A stretch of 64,000 nt of DNA from Terriglobia bacterium (GCA_020073305.1 JAIQFK010000007.1:124001-188000); one strand, 5' to 3'. Positions 18,173 to 27,083 are shown, counted from the stretch's first letter. Notes: generated by a model not told the origin, from the sequence alone. Numbers and translations are program-made.

Positions 18173-18787
18173 ATGCCATTCTCACTCCCACCCCTGCCGT
18201 ACGCTACCGACGCTCTGGAGCCTCATATCGACAAAATGACGATGGAGATCCATCATGGCAAACACCACAACGCCTACGTGACGAATCTCAACAAAGCGCT
18301 GGAGTCAGCGCCGAACCTGGCCAGCAAGACGGTGGAGGAGTTGCTCGCCAACAACTGCGCCACTGTGCCGGACAATATCAAAACGGCCGTGCGCAACAAT
18401 GGCGGCGGCCACATCAACCATTCGATGTTTTGGACCATCATGAGTCCGAAAGGCGGCGGTCAGCCCTCCGGCGCGCTGGCGGATGCCATCAAGAGCGCGT
18501 TCGGCGGATTCGATCCGTTCAAGGAAAAATTCAACGCCGCCGCTACCACGCGTTTCGGATCCGGCTGGGCGTGGCTGGTGAAAGACGGCTCGGGAAAACT
18601 GGACGTACTCTCCACGGCTAACCAGGACAGCCCGGTTATGGAGGGTAAATTCCCCGTGATGGGTCTCGACGTGTGGGAACACGCCTACTACCTGAAGTAT
18701 CAGAACCGACGCCCCGACTACATCGGCGCGTGGTGGAACGTGGCGAACTGGGAAGAAATCGCGAAGAGATTCGCGGCGGGGAAGTAA
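18173..18787 (+). CDS. Superoxide dismutase, Mn/Fe type
   Basis: A 204-residue cytoplasmic enzyme dismutating superoxide to oxygen and hydrogen peroxide. Metal ligands are His27 ([11 protein letters not shown]), a second His in NHSMFW (about 81), and the [11 protein letters not shown] motif (Asp about 163, His about 167). No signal peptide is present. The Fe or Mn preference cannot be settled by eye. An AAAGGAGG site precedes the start, suggesting high expression. It lies directly downstream of gatA. Confidence 0.95.
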   Translation: MPFSLPPLPYATDALEPHIDKMTMEIHHGKHHNAYVTNLNKALESAPNLASKTVEELLANNCATVPDNIKTAVRNNGGGHINHSMFWTIMSPKGGGQPSGALADAIKSAFGGFDPFKEKFNAAATTRFGSGWAWLVKDGSGKLDVLSTANQDSPVMEGKFPVMGLDVWEHAYYLKYQNRRPDYIGAWWNVANWEEIAKRFAAGK

Positions 18788-18875
18788 GCGGCTGAATCTA
18801 CGGTGCAAACGCCGTACCGTTCGCGGCACGAGCATGGGTTGGTCAAGCCGTCCGGTGAAGACGCTACTTGCCACT

Positions 18876-19841
18876 CTACTTCAATGGGATGCCGGTTGAA
18901 TCCGCGAAGCGGCTTCGGAATTCAGTCCAATCATCACCCTCGCGGCCGAGGACTTGAGCAACGTCAAACCATGAGTTGGTTGTGGGAGATTCCTGTTTCA
19001 GCTTGTCTACGTTGACGCCGGTTTTGGAGATGATTGTCCAGTAGTCCCGAAATCCTTCCCTCTTGGCTTTCTGGTGCGACTTCTCCGCTTCGCCGGCGCG
19101 ATTGTGGGCGTTACTGATATCGGTGCCGCCTTTGATTTCTATGGCCACCTTATTTCTGAACTTGCCGCCAAAGTCCTCTTGGATGCGGATGTCCGGATCG
19201 CTGCTGAGAGCAATGACGACCTTGCGTTTTGAGGCGTTGACGATCGTAATTTTCTTGGAGTCTTGGGCGGTTATGAAACGCTTTACGATCTCCGCAACAG
19301 AAAGAAACACGTCAATGGTTGCCTGCCTGCCGATGGAATTATTGTTGCTGCCGTAAAGTTGCGCACCTAGAGTAAGGAGCGGGAGCTCGGTCACATCACG
19401 CGCCGTGATCTTGGGAGAGATCTGGCGAACCAGCTCGGCTAGGTGTTCGGCCATCGCAGCGCAGAACTTCTCTAGAGGCGGGCGCCGCTTGGCGTCGAAG
19501 TGGCCACGTTCTTCCATACCCTTGAACGGACCCATGCCGGTACCGGCGCGATAAAAGCGCTTCTGTGAAACGCCCAGCAACAAACGGTAGTAGCCGACCA
19601 GCTTGGGCTTTTGTTCTAAAAGGGCGGGGACGGGAAAAACGTGCTCGTCTCGAATCCCAGACGCAGCAAGCATCTTCTGGCAGTCAACGGGAACAAAGTC
19701 GGCAATTTGCTTTTTGAGCAGTTTCGGATCGAGTTGGCCCAGGACCTCGCTCAGTGCATCCATCAAATAGCTTTTGCGAGCAGCGACGAGAAGGTGATGA
19801 AAGGCAACCTGACGAGAGGCGCTCAGGGGTTTAGCACTCAC
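18876..19841 (-). CDS. Type II restriction endonuclease, XcyI-like
   Basis: A 321-residue nuclease candidate. A PD-(D/E)xK core is visible: PD at 216-217 and EIK at 235-237 (KVAIEIKGGTD). The segment GYYRLLLGVSQKRFY (about 83-97) resembles the XcyI/XmaI-Cfr9I group, which cuts CCCGGG; the family call and any recognition site need a search. It starts with GTG at 19841, overlapping the methyltransferase stop (GTGA), the usual methyltransferase-first order. Base composition is lower in GC than the neighbours (27 of 60 G+C in 19261-19320 versus 37 of 60 in gatA 17401-17460), consistent with acquisition by transfer. Confidence 0.75.
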   Translation of the reverse strand: MSAKPLSASRQVAFHHLLVAARKSYLMDALSEVLGQLDPKLLKKQIADFVPVDCQKMLAASGIRDEHVFPVPALLEQKPKLVGYYRLLLGVSQKRFYRAGTGMGPFKGMEERGHFDAKRRPPLEKFCAAMAEHLAELVRQISPKITARDVTELPLLTLGAQLYGSNNNSIGRQATIDVFLSVAEIVKRFITAQDSKKITIVNASKRKVVIALSSDPDIRIQEDFGGKFRNKVAIEIKGGTDISNAHNRAGEAEKSHQKAKREGFRDYWTIISKTGVNVDKLKQESPTTNSWFDVAQVLGREGDDWTEFRSRFADSTGIPLK

Positions 19842-20794
19842 CGAATGAGCTCTCCATTAAGCCTGTCCTCCGCGATCTGCAAATAGGCGGGATTCAATTC
19901 GATGCCGACAAAGCGACGCTTGAGTTTCAGGGCTACGATTCCAGTTGTGCCGGAACCGATAAATGGATCCAAGACGAGATCCTGAGGCTGAGAGCTGAGA
20001 GAAATGCAGGGCTCAATTAGCTCGGGCGGGAACGTGGCAAAGTGAGCACCCTGATAGGGCTTCGTGTGGACATCCCATACTGTTCGAAGATTGCGACCGT
20101 TTGGACCGCGAACGGCGCCGGAGTCGTAGTGATAATGTTCGCTCTTGCTGAAAAGGAAGAGGTACTCATGGCACCTGGTGGGGCGATCTTTCACGCTTTC
20201 GGGTTGACAGTTGGGCTTGTTCCAAATGATGTCAGCACGAAGATACCAGCCCTCTCTTTGCAGAGCGAAAGCCAGCAGCCATGGCACGCCAATCAGATCC
20301 TTAGACTTCAGTCCATCGGGGGTCGGGGGGCGCACGTTCATCGCTCGAATTGGATTTTTTTTGTCGGTGGCGCGCCAAGTGCGCCCGCCTGAGGTATACG
20401 AGTCACCGATATTGAGCCAAAGTGTACCGTCGTTACGCATGACCCGGCGGACTTCAGCGAAAACCCGGACTAGGTGATCGATGTAGTCGGCGACCGAATC
20501 CTCCAGCCCTATTTGCCCAGGAATACTGTAGTCACGAAGCGACCAGTAAGGCGGGGAAGTAACACACGTCTGAAAGAGACACTCCGGCAAGCAGGAGAGG
20601 ACTCTTTCTGTGTCGCCACAGATCAAAGCAGAGTTACGATCGTCGTGTGCCAGGAACGAGGAAATTCGCTCCTTCTCCTCGGCCTGAAAACAGTGAACGT
20701 GGGCCGTGGTGTCCGCAAGTTCCGGGAATAGCACGCCGGTTCGCCCGCGGCTGGCTCTGCGAAAACGCCGTGTTTCTGCTGGCAAATGAATCAC
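19838..20794 (-). CDS. DNA methyltransferase, N4-cytosine type (beta class), partner of the restriction enzyme
   Basis: A 318-residue SAM-dependent DNA methyltransferase. Motif IV is TSPPYWSLRDY (about 79-89), the SPPY form typical of N4-methylcytosine enzymes, and comes before motif I, DPFIGSGTTG (about 275-284), so the domain order is that of the beta class. It starts with GTG at 20794; about 45 residues precede the conserved core and are of uncertain reality. With the overlapping nuclease gene it forms a complete type II restriction-modification unit inserted between GH51 and the superoxide dismutase gene. Confidence 0.88.
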   Translation of the reverse strand: MIHLPAETRRFRRASRGRTGVLFPELADTTAHVHCFQAEEKERISSFLAHDDRNSALICGDTERVLSCLPECLFQTCVTSPPYWSLRDYSIPGQIGLEDSVADYIDHLVRVFAEVRRVMRNDGTLWLNIGDSYTSGGRTWRATDKKNPIRAMNVRPPTPDGLKSKDLIGVPWLLAFALQREGWYLRADIIWNKPNCQPESVKDRPTRCHEYLFLFSKSEHYHYDSGAVRGPNGRNLRTVWDVHTKPYQGAHFATFPPELIEPCISLSSQPQDLVLDPFIGSGTTGIVALKLKRRFVGIELNPAYLQIAEDRLNGELIR

Positions 20795-20861
20795 GTCTGT
20801 AGATTCCCTATTTGCTCATTATGCCCAATGTGGGTGTCGGTCGTATCAAGAGTGTTGGCGT

Positions 20862-22421
20862 TTACGTCCCCAATTCCAACATCGTCACCGAGTGCGCCGG
20901 AAACTCGAAGGTGAACTGCGAGCTGAAGTCGCTGTAATCGCGCGTGGCTGTGGCTACCAGGTTTGGTTGCTCGAAGGAATTCGCGGCATCGGGTGACGGT
21001 CCGTTGATCGTGAAAACCTTTCCGGCGCGTCCTGGCTTGAAGCCGGAGATTTCGAACTGCGCCCCCAGAGGTCGATCCTTGTGGCGGTTGACCACTCCGA
21101 TTGCGAGGCGTTCGGACGCCAAGGTGGCGCAGACATCTAGATACTGCGTGCGGCCGGCGGTCGGAGAGTCGTAACCCGGGCCGTCCGTCCAGGAGTGAAT
21201 CACGCGGTCGCCCGAGTGCGCACGATACAGTTCCAGCGGGAAAAAGTTTGGTTCGAGATACATGCCTTGCGGGTTGGTGTGAATGGGCGCGATGACGTTC
21301 ACCATCTGCGCCAGGTTCGCCATGGTGACCTTGTCGCCCCAGCGCTGGAACAAATGCAACATTGAGGTCGTCCACAAGGCGTCGCGCAGGTTGTAGGGCT
21401 CTTCCAATTTGTCCTTGACGGCGCGGTTGCGGCCGTCGCGACGGCGGTACCAGATGTTCCACTCGTCGAAAGCCAGCTCCACGCGCTTCTCGCGCAGCGG
21501 AAAGTCGACGCTTCTCGGCTCATGGCCGCGAATTCGCGACATGGCAATCTCGATCGCGCTGTCGGCGAGCTGTAACTGGTGTTCGGCGCGCTTTACAGAG
21601 GCCAGCGTCTCGTAATAATCGTCGCTGCCGGTGTAGAAGTGGACCGAGATGTAATCGACAATGGCGCCGAGCGATTCGAGCACCGTCAAATCCCACTGCG
21701 GGTCGCCCGCGCCGCACGCCACCAGGCGGATGGACGGGTCGATCCACTTCATCATCTTGGCGGCTTCGAGCGCCACCTTCGCGTAATCTTCGGCGCTCTT
21801 GTGCCCCGCCTGCCAGGTCCCGTAGATCTCGTTGCCGAGCCCCCAATACTTCACGTTGTGCGGCTCGGCATATCCGTGCTTCTGCCGCAAATTGGCGTAG
21901 TGGGTGTCGCTTGTGCCGTTGCAGTATTCCACCCAGTTGGCGGCTTCTTCGATGGTCCCGGTGCCCAGGTTGATGCAGAAGTACGGTTCCGCTCCGATGG
22001 CGCGGCAGTACTCGATGCACTCGTTGGTTCCGAAACGGTTCGGTTCCACGGCAAACCACGCCGTATCAAAACGCCGCGGCCGCTGGTCTTTCGGTCCGAC
22101 TCCGTCTTCCCAGTGATACGACGAAACGAAGTTTCCGCCTGGCCAGCGCAGCATCGGGGGATTCAGCCGCTTGACGGCGGCCAGCACGTCTTTGCGAAAC
22201 CCGCGCTCGTCGGAAAGCGGCGAGCCTTCCTCGTAGATGCCGCCGTAGATGCACCGCCCCAGGTGCTCGATGAACTGGCCGAAGATCATCGGGTTCACAC
22301 GCGCGGTGATTTCGCCGGCATCGATGCGAACGCGCGTGACGTCGCTGGTGCCGGAATTCTGCTGCCCGCGCAACAGCGCTGCGGCTGGAAGAGTCGCCAG
22401 CAACCTTCGTCGAGTCATCAT
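20862..22421 (-). CDS. Secreted alpha-L-arabinofuranosidase, GH51
   Basis: A 519-residue enzyme removing terminal arabinofuranose from arabinan or arabinoxylan. The N terminus carries twin arginines before a hydrophobic stretch (MMTRRRLLATLPAAALL), suggesting Tat export. GH51 hallmarks are FGQFIEHLGRCIYGGIYEEG, RWPGGNFVS, the acid/base Glu198 in WGLGNEIYG, and the probable nucleophile Glu320 in AFDEWNIWY. The C-terminal about 100 residues form the expected beta domain. Its ATG overlaps the stop of the LarA homologue (ATGA), so the two are translationally coupled. Confidence 0.94.
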   Translation of the reverse strand: MMTRRRLLATLPAAALLRGQQNSGTSDVTRVRIDAGEITARVNPMIFGQFIEHLGRCIYGGIYEEGSPLSDERGFRKDVLAAVKRLNPPMLRWPGGNFVSSYHWEDGVGPKDQRPRRFDTAWFAVEPNRFGTNECIEYCRAIGAEPYFCINLGTGTIEEAANWVEYCNGTSDTHYANLRQKHGYAEPHNVKYWGLGNEIYGTWQAGHKSAEDYAKVALEAAKMMKWIDPSIRLVACGAGDPQWDLTVLESLGAIVDYISVHFYTGSDDYYETLASVKRAEHQLQLADSAIEIAMSRIRGHEPRSVDFPLREKRVELAFDEWNIWYRRRDGRNRAVKDKLEEPYNLRDALWTTSMLHLFQRWGDKVTMANLAQMVNVIAPIHTNPQGMYLEPNFFPLELYRAHSGDRVIHSWTDGPGYDSPTAGRTQYLDVCATLASERLAIGVVNRHKDRPLGAQFEISGFKPGRAGKVFTINGPSPDAANSFEQPNLVATATRDYSDFSSQFTFEFPAHSVTMLELGT

Positions 22422-23725
22422 GAAACGCCCACCTCCTGGCAGCCTTGTTCCACTTTTGCCAGTACGTACGGCCCTTCGGGAATGACAGCGATCTCAGCGC
22501 CCGGATTGAGCGGCGCCGTCATCGCTTCGACAGCTCCCGCCGCGGTCGCGAACGCGCGGCCCCACAAAGCTGCGTGATACTCGCGCGGCAGGCCTGGCAC
22601 ATAGTACAGAACGTCCGCATTCCTGGCCACCAGCGCCAGCTTCTCCAGCTGCCACTGATCAATGGTGACGGGCGCGTTGGCAATCCTGGTCAGGAACTCC
22701 TCGCCGGACGGGCTTTCCTTCAACATGTGGCTGAACTCGGCGGCGCCCGTGCCTTCCTCGCACGCCGCCAGGAGCAGGATCTTTCCGCCCGGCTTCACGA
22801 TGTGCGCCGCGGCCGTGATCCCTTTGATGGCCTGGTAAAACGTCAGGTCGAGAGGATGACCGGCGCATGTGGTGATCACCGCGTCCACCGGCTTCTCGAT
22901 CGTCTCCAGCATCACCTGGGAAACGAACTCCACTCCGCGCCGGTGCGCCGAAACCGGCTCGCCCGCGAACACGCCGCAAATGGGCCGGTCCCCCGGCATA
23001 CCCCGTCCCAGCGCCACATCCACCATGAAATCGTGACGGGCCATGCGGGCGATCTCCAGAAGCTCACGGTGCAGCGGGTTGTCCTCGATCGAGCCTTCCG
23101 CGGCGCGCGCATCGCGCATGAATTTGGGACTGTGCAGGACCTTGATGGTTTCCTGCGCGGCGAGGCCGGGCGCGATCAGCTTGCGCCCGCCGGAATACCC
23201 CAGCATCAGGTGCGGCTCAATGAACCCGAGAGTGATGTGTAGATCGGCGGATACGAATCGTTCGTCAATGTACACGGAGGTTCCCGACTGCGTGGCGCCG
23301 AGGTGTCGGTGCTCCGCGAGCGTGCGGGCGTCGTGATTCACCACGCGGTAACTCCCGGCGATGGCATCCCCGCAGATCTCCCGGATCTCCGCGGCAGTTG
23401 CCGGCCGGTGCAGACCCGTGGCGATCAGGATGGTGATGCGCTCGCGCGGGATGCCCGCCTGCTCGAGGCGGCGCAAAACGGGTGGCAACACCAGGCGGTT
23501 TGGCGCCGGCCGCGTGATGTCACAAATGGAAATGGCCGCGCTCTGTCTGCCGCGCGCCAGTTGAGGGAGAGGCGCCGCGCCGGTCGGCGCATCCAGCGCC
23601 GCTTCCACCGCCGCAACGGGCTCTGCCAGCGGCTGGGCTGACCGAGGTTGGAGCACCCGATACCGAAATCCGGACGGCAGATCGACGATCAGGCCGGTTT
23701 TGCCGAAAGCGAAATCCACTCGCAT
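22418..23725 (-). CDS. larA: LarA-family nickel-pincer-dependent racemase homologue
   Basis: A 435-residue protein of the lactate racemase (LarA, DUF2088) family. LarA enzymes use a nickel pincer nucleotide bound to a Lys and act by hydride transfer on 2-hydroxy acids. Family motifs are CDITRPAPN, ATGLHRP, the GYSGGRKLIAPGLA loop carrying the candidate cofactor Lys, and LHSPKF with a candidate His. Start ATG 23725 is chosen over an ORF start seven codons earlier. Substrate specificity across the family is broad, so lactate is not assured; the coupling to an arabinofuranosidase hints at a sugar acid. larB, larC and larE are not seen in the window. Confidence 0.85.
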   Translation of the reverse strand: MRVDFAFGKTGLIVDLPSGFRYRVLQPRSAQPLAEPVAAVEAALDAPTGAAPLPQLARGRQSAAISICDITRPAPNRLVLPPVLRRLEQAGIPRERITILIATGLHRPATAAEIREICGDAIAGSYRVVNHDARTLAEHRHLGATQSGTSVYIDERFVSADLHITLGFIEPHLMLGYSGGRKLIAPGLAAQETIKVLHSPKFMRDARAAEGSIEDNPLHRELLEIARMARHDFMVDVALGRGMPGDRPICGVFAGEPVSAHRRGVEFVSQVMLETIEKPVDAVITTCAGHPLDLTFYQAIKGITAAAHIVKPGGKILLLAACEEGTGAAEFSHMLKESPSGEEFLTRIANAPVTIDQWQLEKLALVARNADVLYYVPGLPREYHAALWGRAFATAAGAVEAMTAPLNPGAEIAVIPEGPYVLAKVEQGCQEVGVS

Positions 23726-23736
23726 AGCGCAAACGT

Positions 23737-23745
23737 ACCATACCA
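23737..23745 (-). promoter_or_regulatory. Possible extended -10 of the larA-GH51 operon
   Basis: On the minus strand this reads TGGTATGGT, a TGn extension with a 4/6 match to TATAAT, just upstream of the chosen larA start. A transcript from here would have almost no leader. Weak evidence. Confidence 0.25.
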
Positions 23746-23817
23746 AAGGGAGATAGAGGTTAGCGCTCGCTTCGGCAGGTGAATTGCATTGTTCAGGGGA
23801 GGAGGCTGGTTTCGGTC

Positions 23818-23904
23818 ATGTGGGTCGCTACGATTCTCGGGGGAATGGTCATTCTTTGCTTGTTCTTGTCCATGCTGTCTTCGCCCCCAACAGTTGGACG
23901 CTGA
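23818..23904 (+). CDS. Possible 28-residue single-helix membrane peptide
   Basis: Within the 321-base gene-free stretch 23726-24046, an ATG frame of 28 codons encodes a hydrophobic segment (WVATILGGMVILCLFLSML) followed by a short polar tail. A purine-rich AGGGGAGGAGG lies at 23795-23805, but 12 bases from the ATG, longer than ideal. It could be a real small membrane protein or chance. A competing 82-codon frame at 23784-24032 has no recognisable features. Confidence 0.25.
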   Translation: MWVATILGGMVILCLFLSMLSSPPTVGR

Positions 23905-23908
23905 GACG

Positions 23909-23938
23909 TGTCCGCGGACAAATTGACACAGGTGTCAA
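23909..23938. promoter_or_regulatory. Two adjacent perfect palindromes upstream of rpmH
   Basis: TGTCCGCGGACA (23909-23920) is a 12-base perfect palindrome; two bases later TTGACACAGGTGTCAA (23923-23938) has 7-base arms around AG. Both lie about 90 bases upstream of the putative rpmH promoter in otherwise unexplained DNA. They look like dimeric-repressor operators; the regulator is unknown. Confidence 0.45.
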
Positions 23939-24001
23939 GGTATGGCACGCCAGTTTGTCAGCAGGCGAAACTCCTGATTGCTTCACCGGCTCGCTGAATC
24001 G

Positions 24002-24030
24002 TTGCTCCCCTCCCCACCCTGCTCTATACT
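24002..24030 (+). promoter_or_regulatory. Putative rpmH promoter
   Basis: A -10 TATACT (24025-24030, 5/6 match) stands 17 bases after TTGCTC (24002-24007, a weak -35). It lies 16 bases before the rpmH ATG, so the leader would be very short. It is the only convincing promoter-like sequence before the rpmH-mnmE block. Confidence 0.5.
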
Positions 24031-24046
24031 AAAAAGTTAGAGCAAA

Positions 24047-24196
24047 ATGCCGAAAAGAACGTTTCAACCCAATCGCCGGCGGCGTGCCAAGACGCACGGC
24101 TTCCGCACACGCATGAAAACTGCTGATGGGCGGGCGGTTTTGTCTCGCCGGCGCGCCCGGGGACGCAAAAAGCTCACCGTCAGTTCCGAAAGGTAA
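24047..24196 (+). CDS. rpmH: 50S ribosomal protein L34
   Basis: A 49-codon gene encoding the very basic L34. It starts [20 protein letters not shown] and continues with [20 protein letters not shown], ending KKLTVSSER, a full match to the family pattern and length. It heads the rpmH-rnpA-yidD-yidC-khpB-mnmE block. The rnpA start lies inside it, 70 bases before its stop. Confidence 0.97.
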   Translation: MPKRTFQPNRRRRAKTHGFRTRMKTADGRAVLSRRRARGRKKLTVSSER

Positions 24197-24554
24197 TCGA
24201 ATCGCAGGTTTTCCGAAAAGTGTTCGGATCTTACGCTCCAAAGACTTCCGGCGAGTGTACGACCACGGAGCCCGCTATTCGGGCCCGTATTTCGCCGCTT
24301 TCTATGCGCGACGGCCCGACGTCAGCCTGGATGACGGACCCAAGATCGGGTTCACGGCTCCGCGGGCGCTCGGCGGCGCGGTCGTGCGCAACCGTATTAA
24401 GAGACGTGTCCGCGAGGCCGTGCGCCTGCGGCTCGATCGATTGAATCCGCAGTGGGAAATTGTCTTCAATCCGCGCCGGGCAGCGATGGACTCGCCTTTC
24501 AGCGAGCTGACTCGCGAAATCGAGAAGCTTTTTCTCCGCTGCAACAGTCTGTGA
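24126..24554 (+). CDS. rnpA: Ribonuclease P protein component, with start deep inside rpmH
   Basis: A 142-residue protein subunit of RNase P, which matures tRNA 5' ends together with the RNA subunit. The family signature [18 protein letters not shown] (about 81-98) is present, along with the N-terminal core [15 protein letters not shown]. An in-frame stop at 24114-24116 lies upstream, and there is no ATG, GTG or TTG between 24126 and the conserved core. So the start is the ATG at 24126 (or a CTG just before), and the gene overlaps rpmH by 71 bases in another frame. The first about 30 residues are therefore a product of rpmH codons read out of frame. The stop overlaps yidD (GTGA). Confidence 0.92.
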   Translation: MGGRFCLAGAPGDAKSSPSVPKGNRIAGFPKSVRILRSKDFRRVYDHGARYSGPYFAAFYARRPDVSLDDGPKIGFTAPRALGGAVVRNRIKRRVREAVRLRLDRLNPQWEIVFNPRRAAMDSPFSELTREIEKLFLRCNSL

Positions 24555-24748
24555 TTGCCTTGCTGCGTTTCTATAAGCGATTTTTGTCGCCGCTGCTTCC
24601 CGCGGCCTGCCGGTACTCTCCCACCTGCTCCGAGTACATGCGCGCAGCCGTGGAGAAGTACGGGGTCACCCGCGGAGCCTGGATGGGCATCAAGCGCTTG
24701 GGCCGCTGCCATCCGTTTCATTCCGGTGGCGTGGATCTGGTGCCATGA
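24551..24748 (+). CDS. yidD: Membrane protein insertion efficiency factor YidD
   Basis: A 65-residue protein starting with GTG at 24551, overlapping the rnpA stop by four bases. It has the family pattern [21 protein letters not shown] and [15 protein letters not shown] with the conserved cysteines. YidD homologues assist YidC-dependent insertion and sit at the inner face of the membrane. The 3' end overlaps yidC by four bases (ATGA). Confidence 0.95.
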   Translation: MIALLRFYKRFLSPLLPAACRYSPTCSEYMRAAVEKYGVTRGAWMGIKRLGRCHPFHSGGVDLVP

Positions 24749-26469
24749 GCGACACGCCCAACAACCCCGGTCCGCAGAAAGAACTGTCGACGGAATTGCG
24801 GTTATTGATCGCGTTTGCGCTCATGGGCGTGGTTCTGTTCGCGTCGCCCTATTTTTTCAAGATGTTCGCGCCGCCGCCCCCGGCGAAGACGTCCGCGCCA
24901 CAACAGAAAACCGCCGCAGCCGTGCCCCCGCCGGAAGCGGCTCCGGTTCCTGCACCGGCTGAGACAAACGAACAGCCGGCGGCAACCGCGGAGCAGGTGG
25001 CGGCTCAGAAGGAAGAAAGCTTCGTCGTAGACACCGATCTCTACAAAGTGGTGTTCTCAAACCGCGGGGCGGTGGTGAAGCAGTGGATTCTGAAGAAGTA
25101 CACCGATGAAAACGGCAAGCAGTTGGAACTGGTCAACACCGCCGCTGAATCCAAGGTTGGACCTCCCTTCGAATTGCTGTTCGATCAGCGCAAACCCGCG
25201 GTGGATCTGAACAGTGTGCTCTACGCGGCCCAACCCTCCGATGACGGCCTGGGCATCGCCTATGAGTTTTCCGACGGCGCCGTCGTCGCGCGGAAGACCT
25301 TTCGTTTTCAGAAGAGCCAGTATGTGGCGCAAGTCTCCACCGAAGTCTCTGAGAAGGGTGCACCGGTAGCGCACCTGATTGGCTGGAGAGGCGGATTCGG
25401 CGATCCGTCGGTCGTCAATCCGTCGGCCCAGCACACCATCTGCTTCGACTTGACCGCGCAGAAACTGGTGACGAAGGATGTCAAGGCAGCGAAGAACGGA
25501 ACCGTCACATCCGAAGGGAACTTCTCATTTGCCGGCGTCGAGGACACGTACTTCACCGCCGCGTTTCTTCCCGCCGCCGGCGGCTCGCTGAAGGTGCTCA
25601 CGTTCAGCGATAGCGTCGCGACGGCCGCCGACCCCAAGGAACAGCCGCGCGTGGGCGCCGGCATTGGCGGCTCGGGCCACAATGTTTTCGCCGCATTCGT
25701 CGGCCCAAAGGATCTTGACGTACTCACCAAGGTGAACCCCAAGCTCGGCAGTATCATCGACTTTGGCTGGTTCTCGTTCCTGGCCAAACCGCTGTTTCTG
25801 GCGCTGCACTACACCAATGACAAGTGGGTGCACAACTACGGCTGGGCCATCATCACCGTGACCGTCATCATCAACTTCCTGCTGTTTCCCCTGAAGCTCT
25901 CCAACCTGAAGTCGATGAAGAAGATGCAGGCCCTGAAGCCGCAGATCGACGCCATCAACGAAAAGTACAAGGGCATCAGCATGCGCGACCCGCGCAAGCA
26001 GCAGCAGAACGAAGAGACCATGGCGCTGTATAAGAAGCACGGCGCCAATCCCATGGGCGGCTGCCTCCCCATGGTCATCCAGATTCCGTTCTTCATCGCG
26101 TTTTACCGCGTGCTGGTTGTCTCCATCGAGTTGCGGCACGCCAACTGGTTGTGGGTATCCGATCTCTCGGCCCCCGAACACATTGCGATCCGCATTCTTC
26201 CCATCGCCATGATCGCGACACAGTTCTTGATGCAGAAAATGACGCCGACGACCTCGGTGGATCCCAACCAGCAGCGCATGATGCTGATGATGCCGCTTGT
26301 CATGGGCTTTATCTTCTACGGGTTGCCCAGCGGCCTGGTGTTATACTATTTCACGTCAAATTTGGTGGGTATCGCGCAGCAGGTGTTCTTCAACAAGACC
26401 GTGACCATCGCGGACCTGCCGCAACCGCCGCCGGCGGGAAAGAAACAGAACGGCAGGAACAAGCGGTGA
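24745..26469 (+). CDS. yidC: Membrane protein insertase YidC (Oxa1 family)
   Basis: A 574-residue insertase for inner-membrane proteins, acting alone or with SecYEG. It has an N-terminal helix (about 16-36), a proline/alanine-rich linker, a large periplasmic beta domain (about 90-330) as in Gram-negative YidC, and the conserved C-terminal membrane core (about 355-550), with the cytoplasmic [19 protein letters not shown] helical hairpin and the [13 protein letters not shown] segment. The periplasmic domain supports a diderm organism. It overlaps yidD at the start (ATGA) and khpB at the end (GTGA). Confidence 0.97.
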   Translation: MSDTPNNPGPQKELSTELRLLIAFALMGVVLFASPYFFKMFAPPPPAKTSAPQQKTAAAVPPPEAAPVPAPAETNEQPAATAEQVAAQKEESFVVDTDLYKVVFSNRGAVVKQWILKKYTDENGKQLELVNTAAESKVGPPFELLFDQRKPAVDLNSVLYAAQPSDDGLGIAYEFSDGAVVARKTFRFQKSQYVAQVSTEVSEKGAPVAHLIGWRGGFGDPSVVNPSAQHTICFDLTAQKLVTKDVKAAKNGTVTSEGNFSFAGVEDTYFTAAFLPAAGGSLKVLTFSDSVATAADPKEQPRVGAGIGGSGHNVFAAFVGPKDLDVLTKVNPKLGSIIDFGWFSFLAKPLFLALHYTNDKWVHNYGWAIITVTVIINFLLFPLKLSNLKSMKKMQALKPQIDAINEKYKGISMRDPRKQQQNEETMALYKKHGANPMGGCLPMVIQIPFFIAFYRVLVVSIELRHANWLWVSDLSAPEHIAIRILPIAMIATQFLMQKMTPTTSVDPNQQRMMLMMPLVMGFIFYGLPSGLVLYYFTSNLVGIAQQVFFNKTVTIADLPQPPPAGKKQNGRNKR

Positions 26470-27065
26470 GCGACAAAAAGTATTCCGTCCCCTCGATGAG
26501 TCCCCGCATCGATCAGTTTCTCCGGCCCCTGTTGCAGCGGGCCGGATTCAGACTGGACTACGAGATTGCCGAAGGCGAATCCGTGAACCCGGACTTCGAG
26601 AATCCGGAAGTCGTGATCCGCTTTGCGGGCAACGACGTGGATCTGTTGCTGGCCAACAAGGCCGAACTGCTCCTGGCGCTCGAATACATCACCATGGAAG
26701 CGTTGCGCATGCCTTCCGAGGACCACTCCCGGATCTCTTTCGACGCCCAGGATTATCGCGCCCTTCGCATCGAGGAATTGCGCCTCAGCGCGGTTGCCGC
26801 CGCCGAAAAAGTAAAAGGCACGGGCGTTCCGTTCAAGTTCAATCCCATGAATAGCCGGGAGCGGCGCGTCATTCATCTCGCGCTGCGCAACGAGAGCGAA
26901 GTGCGCAGTGAGAGTACCGGGCATGGTGGATTTCGTCAGGTGGTGATTTATCCCGCCGGGATGGCCAGCTTGCCGGAAGCATCCCCGCCTCCCTATCAGC
27001 ACGCCGGCCGGCCCCAGGGACGCGGCGGTGGACGTCCGCGGGCGCAAGGCCGCGGACGTTCCTGA
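26466..27065 (+). CDS. khpB: RNA-binding protein KhpB/Jag (KH and R3H domains)
   Basis: A 199-residue protein starting at the GTG that overlaps the yidC stop. Residues about 10-85 match the Jag-type KH region (FLRPLLQRAGFRLDYEI and LLANKAELLLALEYI). Residues about 115-160 form the R3H domain with FNPMNSRERRVIHLAL. An Arg/Gly-rich tail follows (GRGGGRPRAQGRGRS). The classical Jag N-terminal domain is absent. KhpB homologues bind RNA and affect cell division and elongation in Gram-positives; the position after yidC is highly conserved. Confidence 0.92.
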   Translation: MSDKKYSVPSMSPRIDQFLRPLLQRAGFRLDYEIAEGESVNPDFENPEVVIRFAGNDVDLLLANKAELLLALEYITMEALRMPSEDHSRISFDAQDYRALRIEELRLSAVAAAEKVKGTGVPFKFNPMNSRERRVIHLALRNESEVRSESTGHGGFRQVVIYPAGMASLPEASPPPYQHAGRPQGRGGGRPRAQGRGRS

Positions 27066-27083
27066 TTTGTACCTCGCAGTGGC

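Noticed and set aside
23726-24046. Chromosomal origin next to rpmH
   Set aside because: Although rpmH is often near oriC, no TTATCCACA-type boxes, AT-rich block or dnaA gene is visible here; the two palindromes alone are not enough.
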